NCBI RefSeq assembly: GCF_000340215.1
Contig: NW_006921539.1
Location: forward strand, 126,471 to 190,470
Length of the DNA: 64,000 nucleotides
Direction: 5' to 3'
Source of the DNA: Pseudocercospora fijiensis CIRAD86
Taxonomy: Eukaryota; Ascomycota; Dothideomycetes; Mycosphaerellales; Mycosphaerellaceae
Positions 44,197-56,235 of this stretch are shown piece after piece (positions within the stretch are counted from its first letter, which is position 1; each line of letters starts with the position of its first letter). The translations under genes were made by a program, and so were the position numbers. The notes under the pieces were generated by a model that saw only the letters and a program-made list of their open reading frames with translations, searched no databases and was not told the DNA's origin.

Positions 44197-44600
44197 GGTG
44201 AATGAATATACGACCTGTTCGACTCCTTGGAATGTTTATGGCGCTGTCAGGTATGGAGGTGCAGCATGGTCAACTTATGCAGTCCGCATAGCAATCACAA
44301 GCATGCTCGCGTCGCTCGTGCATGCTTCTTCTAGGGAGGCCCATACATACCAGATTGTCAATGGAGGTTCTCACCGCCTCCTCTACTAGCCCACCTCTAC
44401 GACCAACTTTCTATGTTTGCCCTCGTACTATACTCGCTATTGACTCGCAAAATGCCTCTACGTATCGATCTCTCGCTATAGAGGGCTTAGATAACCTTAC
44501 AAGTTAATAGCGGCACTATACAAGGCGAAATCCTATAGCACCTTATATAAGAGACTAGTTACTAGATAGCTCTTTCTACGCTTTGTCGGAGGCTTAAGGA
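44197..44600. other. Border between genes and transposon block
   Basis: Normal CpA/TpG content up to about 44,450, then it turns RIP-like within about 100 bp. No coding frame seen. No inverted repeat or target duplication could be matched here, so the exact edge of the element is undefined. Confidence 0.5.
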
Positions 44601-46000
44601 ATAGGGGGTTAATTATAGCTATTACGCTTACTATAACCGAGTTAATAATATCGAGGTACTAAAGATCCGAGTCGTATATACCTTCTCCGCTTTACGCTTA
44701 ACTAATAAAGAAGCGGTTAAAGTACTAAAGATAGATAGATTTAATATTAGCTAGCGGAGATATTAACGGATACGTTAAGAGCTTAGATTAAAGAAGGCAT
44801 TATCGCGAGATAGATAGATAGAAGCGGAAGAGGAGATAGTAGAGGTCTTATAGGAAGAGCTCGAGAAGTCTATAGTAGAGTCCTTCGGCCGACGGTACCT
44901 ATATACCTATATTAGGTCTAAATACAATATTATTAGCAGAGATCGGCTATATCGTATAGCTTGCTTACTAAATCCTAAAGGGTTGCGAGTCCGCCGCGAG
45001 CGGGCGCGAGAGCACTATAGAGCGATTATTATACTAGGCCCTAGCTACGTAATATTAATAGATGCTTACTATAAATTCGAGTATTAGGGGATACAGATCT
45101 ACGCAGCTATTAATGTCTACTCGCGTTACATTATCTAGGTTTACGTAGGGATTACTAGCCGTATAGCTGTATCCGTACTCGCTTAATATATTGCAACGAT
45201 TAAGAATAGTAGTATAATGCTATAGATTATCCGATTAGACCGTAGGGCGGAAACGATTCTAGCCGCGGACGCTTACTATACGACTCGCCTTGCGACTCGC
45301 CTTACGACTCGTAGTAACCCGGATCCGGAACTAGAACTAGAACTACTAGCTTTCGAAGACTGCTTCAAATACGGTACGAGTAAGATAAACTAGCGGATCG
45401 AGGCATAGTAGCGCTAGCAAGCACCTGTATTAAATAGCTAGAGGGGCTATTTTTACGAGTTGCTACGCGAGTTACTATACGATGCTAAATTGCTAGCCGA
45501 TCGGATTGCCTTCCTTGCAGTCTATATACTAATTATACGCTATAAAGTCCTCGAATTTATTTACCTCTAGAATAGCTATCGGATTAGGAAGCAGGCTAAT
45601 CGACTATACGTCGTACTAGGTATTCCGCATATTCTATACTATTATCTAGAGCTAAGCGGGCATTCTTATTAAGGTATTCCTATACCTAATAGCGTACTTG
45701 ATAATATAGAGCAAGACCTTTAAGGATTCGGTATGTATTAGATTCTATAGTACTCGCTATAGACTCGCTACAGACTCGCTAATAGACTCGCTAATTCCTA
45801 GATCTTAAAGCCTACCTACCCGAGGCTACGCTTACTTAGTATTAGATAGCATTATAGACTCGCGGCTTCTCGTATCTAGTTAGTAGTAGCGAGAATAATA
45901 GCGATAGAGAGCGAGTTTACCGCTAGGTATACTTACTTCTTCGATAGCTAATTGCCGAGTATATAGCTATAGGGTTAGGGCCTGAACTAATAGAGTTAGA
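44600..46000 (+). mobile_element. Relic of an integrase-core (DDE) transposon
   Basis: One plus-strand frame is coherent when RIP-type stops are ignored. It shows a DxxYSRYII-like block (~45,110), a V-G-I-T-S-R-T-A-V-S-V block, an IR-x-DR-x-AE block (~45,230) and a TS-x-x-N-QRIE-x-x-W block (~45,380), the D-D-E spacing of retroviral-type integrase cores. It then has IADRIAFLAVYI and YRIRKQ segments found in a fungal integrase-core protein family without reverse transcriptase. No RT is seen nearby. GACTCGCTA-type short repeats are scattered through it. It is RIP-mutated and inactive. Boundaries are approximate. Confidence 0.5.
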
Positions 46001-46179
46001 CAAGCTATTAGCAGCTCGTAATTAGACGTTAGGTAGGGCGAATACCGGGGCTGGATTAATTAAGTTTGCAAATAATATATACTAATCTAAAATGAGGGAT
46101 TTGCGAGCCGGCCGCGAGCCGGCCGCGAGTCGCTTATTTCAGTTCTATTTCCTTCTTAATCTTTCAATTCCTATCTTGT

Positions 46180-47560
46180 TCTACCTCTATACTACTACTA
46201 TAGTTCTACCTTAGTTCTACTACTAACAATACCTGTCTAGGGTACCTTTTATACTGTTACCGGCGCTAACTATATAACACTATTAAAAGCATACGCATTC
46301 TGTAACTAATGTAGTCTTAAGAACCCTAATCTACTAACCGAGCGATTTGTATACGAGCCGTTAGTAGCAGCCGTAGCTGCTACCGCTACTACTGCTACGA
46401 GTTTAACTACGAGTACGGTACGAGGCTTTAATGCGTTCCCTTCTCTACCTAAGGCGGCGAATACTATACGCAATGCTGCTATTTAGCAGTATAAGCTAAC
46501 TTCTCGACTAAATGCTAGATCTCGGAGCCTCTCGCAACGTCTACTAATACCTATACAACTATTAAAGGAGCTAACAAAGGTATTATTTACCTACCGCTAT
46601 TCAGTTTTTAGCTAGCGAGTAGAGGTTTCTCGTAGGAGTAGAGTCGACCTATAGGAATATAATCCGCTAGTCCTATAGACTTCTATTACTAATATCTAGT
46701 CTAACAAAGACTTCGAAGAAGCTAATATATTACTTATAGACTGGGTTCTTAGTCGGATTGACGCTAAGGACCTACCGCAAGGTAGCGTCTATTAGGTCGA
46801 CGACTATACGGACTACTTCTTCTATACTAATTTCGATAATAAGCGCTTGTTACTAGATAAAGTCGCTTCTAAAGCACTCGGCCTAGGACTAGTTAAAGAG
46901 GCTCTTATACTCTTTAAACCGCAAATAGGAGGGAAAGCAATAAAGCAGCTACTAATCTATTACCTTAAAATCTGTATCTAACAATAGCGGAAGCCGCAGC
47001 AATAAAGGCAACTAAAGCGGAAGCACCGGCTAAGTACTCCTACTACGAGTAGTAGCGCGAGTGCTATAGCGAGTTAGGACGGGGTTGTTCTATCTATAGA
47101 GATTAAGTAAGAGAAGCTATAGAAGGAGAAGGTAATCGATACAAAAAAGCCGCCTAAGTTTATTAACCTAAGCGGCGAGGACACCGCGAGGCTACCGCGA
47201 GTTACGCCTATTCTAAAAGAGTCGAGCGAAGCTAAGGACTAGTAAGATAGCTAGCAAGATAGCTAGCAATATAGCTAGCAAGATAGCTAGCAAGATAGCT
47301 AGCAAGATAGCTAGCAACATAGCTAGCAATATAGTTAGCAAGATAGTTAGCAAGATAGCTAGCAAGATAGTTAGAGCGGACAGAAGAGTTAGAAGCTAAA
47401 GCGTGCTTAGAAGCTAGTTAATCTATTGTCTATAGAGACACGATCGAAGAAGAAAGGAAATAGAAATATAGACTCGTAGTAGACTCGCTATAGAACTCGC
47501 TATAGACTCGCTCCTTAAACATTATCTACTAGTAGCTCGCGATCGCTATTTAGCTATAGC
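46180..47560 (+). mobile_element. RIP-mutated relic with DSQQ-repeat frame
   Basis: A second coherent plus-strand frame follows the integrase relic. It shows an acidic segment (~46,690-46,930), a Gln/Lys-rich segment and then a 12-bp tandem array read as Asp-Ser-Gln-Gln repeats. No domain recognised. It could be a second frame of the same element or a separate relic. Confidence 0.4.
47236..47374 (+). repeat. 12-bp tandem array
   Basis: About eleven copies of GATAGCTAGCAA with small changes (GATAGTTAGCAA, CATAGCTAGCAA). After allowing for RIP the unit encodes DSQQ. Embedded in RIP-mutated DNA. Confidence 0.88.
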
Positions 47561-47589
47561 TCCTTCTATATCGTATATACATCCTTAGA

Positions 47590-49300
47590 CTTAATAATGG
47601 CCTTATTCTTAAGCTATTTGAACTACGAGAGGCAATATCCTTCTAACTTATCGAACTTAGCTTCTAATGCCTTAATCTTTGCCTCTAATATAGTATTCTT
47701 TGCCTCTAATATAGCATTCTTTGCCTCTATAGCCTCGACTCGCGCCTGCATCGCGGCTAGCTCGCTATTTCTATCCTCTTCTTTAACCTTAATCTCGCTA
47801 GTAGTATAGCTACTCTTGCCCTAATACTTGCAATAAGCGTAGACTCTCTCTCCTTCGATATCTAGTACGCGACACTTATAGCCGTTATCGTAGCGAGTGT
47901 AGAAGTAATATAGCGATAGTACTAGCTTTCCTTACTTAGTCTCTATAATAATACCCGTAGCCGAGTATTTACGTAGTCTGTTTAATACTACCTTCTTCTT
48001 TTATAGATTTGCGGTATCGTCGAGGAGGTCTTGCTATATCTGCTCGCTATAGTACTAGAAATCTTTCGTATTTGTAGTCGTAGGACGTCGAAGGCTAGAG
48101 CGAGTTAGTAGCGAGTCTATAGCGATGCGCCTCTTAGCTTACGATAAATATAGTCCTCCTGCTAGTAATATAGGTGCTAAATCGGGTACTAAAGCACCTA
48201 TAGTAGCTATAAGAATAAGGTCGCGCGAAATACTAGTTATAGCTCGAAACGGTAGTAGTAGTAGTAACGCTGCTATCGCTATCGCAGTCGCTATCGCAGT
48301 CGCTATCGTAGTCGCTATCGCTGTCGCAGTCGCTATCGCAGTCGCTATCGATAAGGGTATAGGAAGAACAATATAGCGAGTCTAGGCGCGAAGTTATAGC
48401 GAGTCTAAGTAAAGTTTGCGATATAGTAAGGAAGGCGCAACAATAATAGGAAGCGACAATAGACTAAAGTAAAGCTAAACCTCTATTAACAATCTAGTAT
48501 GTATAGAGCTCCGTCTTCTTCGCGCAATTATAGTCGAAGTCGCTTACATATACGAAGCGATTATTAACGCCTATAAACTGTCGATGCTCTATTCTAGCCC
48601 GACCTCGGACTAAGAGCACGCTATCCTTATTAAGAACGCCCCTTTACTCCTAGATTAGCTCGCGGGAGACACATAAAGTATTAGTATAACAAACGCTAAC
48701 TATTTCTACATTTCTATAGCTTAGAATTAGTAAAATTATATTACTAAGTAGAAGTATAACTCGAGGTACTCTTCTCTAGTAACTATAGTTAAGATATATA
48801 CCTATAAGCGGTAAGCCTCTATTAGAAGAGCAATGCCTAAAGCTATTTAAGTAAAATGCTAAAAAAGCTAGAGTAGCCCTTCTTTCTCTAGACCGTTTAT
48901 CTAAATTCGATATCTATAAGAAGCTAGAAATAGATAGGCGAAGGAGTAAAGACTTATCTAGATAATCTAGAGGACCTTTAGATTAGCTTTCTTCGAAGAA
49001 TTAGATAGTAAACTTAACGCTACTAGTAGTATTACAAGACGCGTATAATAGGCTCGCTAAAGCCCTCCTAGCGCTATCGAAGCCTCGACCTATAGCCTAT
49101 ACTATATAGTAATACTTATAGTAGCCCTATTAAATAAGCGCTATATAATTACCTAGTAATAGGTTCTATATTCCTAATAGAGATATAGCTAGATACCCTA
49201 GGCCTAGACGACCTAGTAGTACTATAGATCCTTTTATTATTTAAGAGTAGCTTTATAGCCGAGAGAATACTATTCTATATAAGGGTAATACTATAATTAC
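47590..49300 (-). mobile_element. Unassigned RIP-mutated relic, minus-strand coding traces
   Basis: On the minus strand at 47,640-47,790 a clean heptad coiled coil is readable (EAKNAILEAKNTILEAKIKA), and at 48,272-48,350 an Asp-Ser-Asp-Cys low-complexity run. Upstream, near 48,490-48,720, both strands give plausible frames, so I cannot fix the orientation there. The rest, up to the LTR at 49,308, shows only RIP-type sequence with no recognised domain. Confidence 0.35.
48272..48350 (-). repeat. 12-bp tandem array encoding DSDC-type repeats
   Basis: Six to seven near-copies of GCTATCGCAGTC on the plus strand. The minus strand reads GAT-AGC-GAC-TGC, that is Asp-Ser-Asp-Cys. Confidence 0.8.
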
Positions 49301-49307
49301 GGCAGTC

Positions 49308-49504
49308 TATTAGGGCTAAAGAGGCTATACGTAATTAGTATATAACTAGGCCGAGTAAAGCTAGGGTCTTAGTACCTTAGGTAGGGCTTAGCGCTTAGCG
49401 TTAGGCTAACTAGCCTACCTTCCTCCTTCTCCTCCTAGACCTTTATCGAATACTACTTGTACCTACTACTACCCTATCTACCTACTAATATAACCCTTCT
49501 TATA
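49308..49504 (+). repeat. Ty3-B1 5' LTR
   Basis: 197 bp, TATTAGGGCTAAAG to CTTCTTATA, matching both LTRs of B2. ATCGAATACT at 49445-49454 is the reverse complement of AGTATTCGAT at 49506-49515 just after the LTR. Confidence 0.93.
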
Positions 49505-49559
49505 TAGTATTCGATCTACCCTTTAAGGGTAGTAGCTAGATAGTCCTTATTTTAAGCTT

Positions 49560-50548
49560 TTAGCGGTATAGCTACGAAAACTATCGATTTAACTATATTA
49601 CGTCTAAAGAACGGGACCTATATATACTATTCTATTAAAACAACTATACTAATTATTAAGCAAGGCCTTCTATACGGCCTATTATACTAAGTTAATCGTA
49701 CTAAGCCGATATCTACTAATTCCGCTATATCTGTATCTTAGGGGCCGATAATACATTATTAGTATTACCCCCTATTATAATAGCCGGCTTATTACGAAGC
49801 AATAACAACCGCAGCGCCGCTAGTAGCGCTAGTAACGACAACGCTAGTAGTATAGTGCCTACTAAAGTGCCTACTAAAGTGCCTCCTACTAAGGTACCTA
49901 CTAAAGAGCCTACTACTAGGCCTACCGAAGAACCTATAGTTCTAGGTAACGACCTAGAGTTGCCTATTAACGACATACTTAATAATATTATTAATCGACG
50001 ATATAGCTAACTAGCCTTTAGCCCCTAGCTAGTAGCGAGACTTTAAGAAGCTATCTAAAACAGGCTCGCTACTCTACGTTAAGAATAATAGCTAAAGGAC
50101 AACCTCCTCGAAATTCGCCGCCTTTAGGAGGCCCTAATAACTAATACTAAGCCGATAGTAGGGCCTTCCTTACTATTAGTCCTAGTCTAGAAGAAGGATG
50201 CTAAACTTAAGGACTATACCGTATTTAATAGCTCTAGTCGAAAGCAATATAACGACTATATTCGTAACTATAAGCTTAACTAGCGAAACGTACTAAGGGC
50301 CCTTCTAGACGACTACTCGTTAGTCGTCTATACTATATAGTATATTAACGGTAACCCTAAGCGTATATAGGATAACTATTTTAATTCCCTTTACGACTAG
50401 ACTGCTGTTTAATAGCATAATTACAAGACTATTATACTAAACACCCTTAGCAACCCTATATTACGCTAGTAGTACGCCTAAGACTAATACCTACGTACTA
50501 AACAAAAGGCCGACTAAACCTCTCGATCCTTCGAGGCCTATCTAAAGA
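49560..50548 (+). pseudogene. Ty3-B1 gag, first part
   Basis: Gag frame with RIP-type stops, near-parallel to 50,800-51,780 of B2, ending at the B2 insertion point after GAGGCCTATCTAAAGA. Confidence 0.75.
50544..50548. repeat. 5-bp target duplication of Ty3-B2, left copy
   Basis: AAAGA directly before the B2 5' LTR and again at 57649-57653 after its 3' LTR. The uninterrupted Gag sequence in B2 itself (TTTAAAGACCCTCGAAG) shows the original single copy. Confidence 0.92.
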
Positions 50549-50745
50549 TGTTAGGGCTAAAGAGGCTACACGTAATTGGTATATAACTAGGCCGAGTAAA
50601 GCTAGGGTCTTAATGCCTTAGGCAGGGCTTAGCGCTTAGCGTTAGGCTAACTCTCCTACCTTCCTCCCTCTCCTCCTAGATCCTTATCGAATACTATACT
50701 GATTTACTACTACCCTATCTACCTACTAACATAACCCTTCTTATA
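50549..50745 (+). repeat. Ty3-B2 5' LTR
   Basis: 197 bp, TGTTAGGGCTAAAG to CTTCTTATA. A TATATAA lies at 50580-50586 and a pyrimidine tract (CTTCCTCCCTCTCCTCC) just before ATCGAATACT at 50686-50695. Confidence 0.95.
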
Positions 50746-50757
50746 CAGTATTCGATC
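50746..50757 (+). other. Ty3-B2 primer-binding site, complementary to its own LTR
   Basis: AGTATTCGAT (50747-50756) follows the 5' LTR and is the exact reverse complement of ATCGAATACT at 50686-50695 inside the LTR. The flanking base pair also matches if one RIP change is allowed. Confidence 0.65.
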
Positions 50758-50799
50758 TACCCTTTAAGGGTAGCAGCTAGATAGTCCTTATTTTAAGCT

Positions 50800-53700
50800 T
50801 TTAGCGGTATAGCTACGAAAACCGTTAATCTAACTATATTGCGCCCGAGGCGGGATCTATACGTACTATTCTATTAGAATAACCGTACCAATTATTAAGC
50901 AAGGTCTTCTATACGGCCTATTACACTAAGTTAATCGTACTAAGCCGATATCTACTAATTCCGCTACATCCGTATCTTAGGGGCCTATAATATATTATTA
51001 GTGTTACCCCCTATTACAATAATAGCCGGCTTATTACGAAGCAATAACAACCGTGCTGCCGCTAGTAGCGCTAGTAATAACAATGCTAGTAGCACAGTCC
51101 CCGCTAAAGTGCCTACTAAAGTGCCTCCTACTAAAGAGCCTGCCGGAGAGCCTATTAAAGAAGAACCTATAATTCCGGGTAACGACCTAGAATTGCCTGT
51201 CGACGACATTCTTAACAATATTGTTAATCGACGATATAGCTAGCTAGCCTTTAGCCCCTAACTAGTAGGGAGACTCTAAGAAGCTACCTAAAACAGGCTT
51301 ACTGCCCTACGTTAAGAACAATAGCTAAAGGACAACCTCCTCGAAATTCGCCGCCTTTAGGAGGCTCTAACAACTAATACTAAGCCGATAGTAGGGCCTT
51401 CCTCACTATTAGTCCTAGTCTAGAAGAAGGATGCTAAACTTAAGGACTATACCGTATTCGATAGCTCTAGTCGCAAGCAATACAATAATTACATACGTAA
51501 TTGTAAGCTTAACTAGCGAAATGCACTAAGGGCTCTTCTAGACGACTATTCCTTAGTTGTTTACGCTATATAGTACATTAATAGTAACCTAAAGCGCACC
51601 TAGGACGACTATTTCGATTCCCTTAATAATTAGACTGCTATTTAGTGGAAAACCTATAAGACTATTATGCTAGACACTCTTAGAAACCCTATACTAAGGC
51701 AACAACACGCTTAGGACTAGTACCTTCGGGCTAAGCAAAAGACTAATTAGATAGCTCGCTCATTTAAGGCCTATTTAAAGACCCTCGAAGACGACCTCCC
51801 GACTAAAACTAATTCTATCTAGATCTCCGAAATACGCCCTAAATTAAGATAGGAATTGGTCCTTAAGTTGGACCGCCGCCGTGTGTTTAAACAGACCAAT
51901 CTTATACGCATTCAATTTATAGTCGAAGTAGAAACAGCCGAACGGGCTATTTAGCTCTAATAACGACTAGAATCGAGGATCCGACTAGCTAGTACTAACC
52001 GTAGCAACCGTAGCCGCGGGGGAAACCAAGGTTCCTACTAAGACAACAATGCTAATAATAGGAATAGTAATGATCGTAGGAGAGGCCGTAGCCGGCGGCT
52101 ATATAGAGGAGGCCGCGATAGGGGCCGTAGAAGGGGCTCGTATCCCTATAATGCTAACCGCTCTGCTAACAATAACAACAGCTACGGCAGTCTACTAACC
52201 GGATTGAAGTGCTTTAATTGTGACAGTACTAGCTATCTACTAGGCTAATGCGACAAACCTAAGGACTAGGCCCGAATTAACCGTGCTTCCGCTAAGTATA
52301 AGAAACACCTTTTAGCCGCTAATGCTACCCTAGTCGGCTCTTTTAATTAGTCGAAAAAAGAGTAAGCGCCGCACTAACTGTTAGCCTTATGCGGCGTAAG
52401 ACTATCGATATTGTGCTAGCTATTATACGTACCTATCTTATATCTAGGCCCGACACTAACTATAAGGCAAAGGTTATACTAGACCCCGGAAATTCAGTTA
52501 GCGCCCTTATTAGCTATTACCTAGCTAAGCAATTAGACCTTCGACAACTGCCGAAGACCGACCTACTAACCCTTGCTTAGTTTAATAACGCTCGGCACTT
52601 AACCTATAGAGCCTACTATGTTCCTATAGTTTTAAAAGACGACCTCGGAAATAAACGCCTACTAAACTTTACTGCCTACGCGGTAGACATAGACAGCCTC
52701 CTATCCGATATTGTTATTAGCAACCCTATTCTTAAGTACTACGCTATAGTTATAGACCTAGGTAGCTAATAGTAGCGATTTAGAATCGCTAGGAAAGAGG
52801 ACATTAAACACATTAATGTTAGCGAGTGCCCTAACGATATTAGGGTCCTATTTATTAGCAACCTAACCCTAGCTAATCCGACTACCGACCTGCTCGGTAG
52901 GGATAACGAAGAACCTATGCCCCCTAACGGCATAGACTCTAATTAGCTCGAACGCATACTAGAGCCTATTCGAGAGACCTATATTAATATGTTTAAACAC
53001 TACTTAGCATCGACATTGCCTATATTTAAGGAGACAGATTATAAGATTGACATTATAGAGGGTAAAGAGGTTCCTTTTAGTCCCCTCTACAACCTTAGTA
53101 AACGAGAGCTCGCTGTATTACGTAAGTACCTAGAGGAAAACCTAGCTAACGGTCGCATTCGGTATAGTAACAGCCCTGCTAGTGCACTAATCCTGTTTGT
53201 TCTAAAGAAGGATAGTAGCCTGCGGTTATACGTCGATTACCGTAGACTTAATACTGTTACTATTAAAGACCGCTATCTACTTCCGCTTATTAATAAGACC
53301 CTCGATCGCCTTTCTAGCGCTTACTACTATACTATACTAGACATCAAGGATGCGTACTATCGTATCCGTATTCGTAAGGGTAACGAATAGAAAACAGCCT
53401 TCCGTACTCGCTATAGCTATTTCGAGTACTTAGTTATGCTATTTGGTCTAGCTAATGCCCCTACTATATTCTAGTCCTATATTAATCGGGCCCTTTCGGG
53501 CCTATTAGATCACCTCTGTATAGTTTACCTAGATAATATCCTAGTTTATATACACTCTCCTAACATTACGGAATACTAGGCTACAGTCCGTAAGGTACTC
53601 GATCGCCTAAGGGCCTATAGACTGTATTGCAAACCTTCTAAATGCACCTTTGCTGCTAAAGAGGTGTTATTCCTTAGCTTCCTCGTATTAACCGAGGGTG

Positions 53701-56235
53701 TTAAGGCTAATCCTAATCGGATTAAAACAATTACTAAATGGCCTATTCCTACGTTAATTAAGGAGCTACAGTCGTTCCTCGGTTTTGCTAACTTCTATCG
53801 CCGATTTATTAAGGGCTATTCGAGGCATGTAATGCCACTAACTAAACTTACCAAAACTAAGGCTAACCCGACTAGAGAGTTTAAATAGACTAACAAAGCG
53901 CGAGCCGCTTTTAACGGTTTGAAGTAGCGCTTTACTAAAGTCCCCTTATTGTACTATTTCGTACTAAGCAAACAGATCCGCGTTAAGACTAACGCTTTAC
54001 AGTTTGCTATATTAGCTATTATGTTACAATAGGCTAATAACAATTACTAGTACCCGATTGCCTTCTTCTTAAGGAAGATAATTGATGCTAAGCGTCGCTA
54101 CGAGACCTACGAGCAAGAGCTCTTAGCTATTATTAAAGCCTTTAAGCACTAGCGCTACTATCTCGATAGTGCCTAGTATACTATTTAGGTCTATACGGAC
54201 TATAACAACCTCCGTAGAATTACGAAGGTTACTAGGGTTATAGGTCGATAGGCTAGATAGGCCGTCTACCTCGCTAGGTTTGATTTTGATATATTATATC
54301 GGCTAGGCGTAAGCAACCCTACTAATAGCCTATCGAGGCGACCTAATTACGATAGCGGGACTTAGCAATCTATCAATTCATTGTTTCTAACCCTATAGTA
54401 TAAGATTGCTATAGCCTATATTGTTAATAAGCAAGCGTAGGATAAGCGGCTTACCGGACTCCGCGACGGCTTAAAGCATATTAATGCTCTTACTATATTA
54501 ATAGTACGTGTTAAGGTAAGGGCTAAGGACATAGATAGGAGAAGTTATAATAACTCCCTAGTCGACATCGCAATATATAGTAACAGCGATAGCACTAATA
54601 CAGTTAATCCGGCTGCTAGTGCTATTAGATACATATAATACGTACCTCGTTTAATAGCGAGGGTACTGTTAAATAACCTTGTAAATAGGGATAGTTAATC
54701 GTTTATAGATAAGCTGTTACGGGCTTAGTAGAGGGACGCCTTTGCTACTAAACGTATAGACAAGCTTGTAAGTAGGCGAAAGACTCGATCTAGCAAGAGT
54801 AATAGTTAGTCGATCGACGACAAAGGTTACTTAAAGTTTAAGGGCAGATACTATATCCCCGCTAAACAATCGATTAGACAAGAGCTTTTAAAGAGGCACT
54901 ATAACGGTAAGCTCGCTAGTTACTATAGCACAGAGAGGTCGCACGAGTTACTATCGCGCATATACTACTAGCCAAATAGTAAGCGGTATATAAAGGAGTA
55001 TATGCAGACCTATGCAGTATACTAGCGAGTTAAAGTACTAAAGCACTTACTATTTAGCGAGTTGTCTTTACTCCCTGTTCTAAAGAAGCCTTTTGTAGAG
55101 CTTACAATAGACTTTATTACAGGTCTCCCCCCTACTAAGCGAAGAGGAAGCAAAGACATCTTTAATGCTATCCTAGTCGTCGTAGACCGATTTACTAAGG
55201 GCGCTCGTTACATCCCTGCTAGGAAGGATTAGACAGCTATTAACTTAGCTAAGTCACTATAGAATAACATCTTCTATAGCTATTAGGGAACCCCTAAAGG
55301 GATAGTCTCCGATAGAGGCTCGACATTCACATCTTACTATTAGAGTAAGATATGCCTATAGCTAAGACTTAAGCATCGCCTGTCTATAGCGTTCTATCTA
55401 CAAACAGATAGCTAGACCGAGAGGCAAAATGCTACGCTATAGCAGTACCTGCGTAGCTACATTAACGAGAACCCTAACGACTAGGTTAACCTCCTATAAC
55501 TAGCCGAATTCGTATACAACAATAGTGTCCACTTATCTACTAAGGTTTTACCTTATTTCGCTATAATAGGCTAGAACGCTGCTATGCTATAAGACCCCCT
55601 ATCGCTCGAGGCCGAGCGTAAGGAAAGGGAAGCGGGTTAACCTAAGATACTAGCGGCTATTAAGAGGGTTCAAAAGATGCGAGAAATTCACGCTAAGATA
55701 GCTAACAAACTAGTAAAGGCCTAGGCCTATTAGAAGGCCTACTATAATAAACACTACCTCCTAATAACCTTTAAGTAAGGCGACCTAGTTATGCTTAGCA
55801 TAAAGAACCTCCGTATCCGCAAACACCCCTCGCTTAATAGCAAAACAAGGCCTAAACTCGCACTAAGGTACATTAGCCCTTTCCGTATCCGAGAACCTAG
55901 GGGCACCTAGGCCTATTAGTTATAGCTTCTACCTTATTACACTATCTATGACACCTTCTATGTGTCCCTCCTTAAGCCGTACTACCTACGCGAAGGGGAT
56001 GAAGCACCTACTAAATCCGAGGACATACTAGCTAATAGCGAAGAGCTATAGTCTATAGAACGTATCCTAAAGCATCGGACTAGGCAGGGCAAGAAGGAGT
56101 ACCTATTGAGATAGCAAGGCTATTTACCTAAATAGGACTTATAGGAAGCTAAAGGTTCCTTTAAGGACATAACCGAGTTATTAGATAAGTATTAGACTAG
56201 CGTAAAGAACAAGAAGAAGGCTAAAAGCTTATAAT
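50800..56235 (+). pseudogene. Ty3-B2 gag-pol, inactivated by stops
   Basis: Gag to chromodomain coding region with TAG/TAA at expected Gln and Trp positions. RT shows [19 protein letters not shown] and [11 protein letters not shown]. The YxDD box reads YLDN (~53,528) in both B copies, as expected from TpG to TpA change in a GATGAY codon pair. The chromodomain end has an HRTRQGKKEYLLRWQGY-like run once RIP stops are ignored. Confidence 0.85.

Noticed and set aside
47236..47374. CRISPR-like array
   Set aside because: The 12-bp units are directly adjacent with no unique spacers, and the genome is eukaryotic.
47597..47809. Plus-strand hydrophobic 70-residue frame
   Set aside because: It is the antisense of a heptad coiled coil on the minus strand inside RIP-mutated DNA.
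50549..50745. Reading the three 197-bp LTR copies as a simple tandem or solo-LTR series
   Set aside because: Flanking sequences and the AAAGA duplication show one full element inserted in another; the third copy is the B2 3' LTR.
49725..51218. Two similar Gly/Val/Leu-rich minus-strand frames (49725-49976 and 50985-51218)
   Set aside because: They are the same antisense stretch of Gag in the B1 and B2 copies, not a gene pair.
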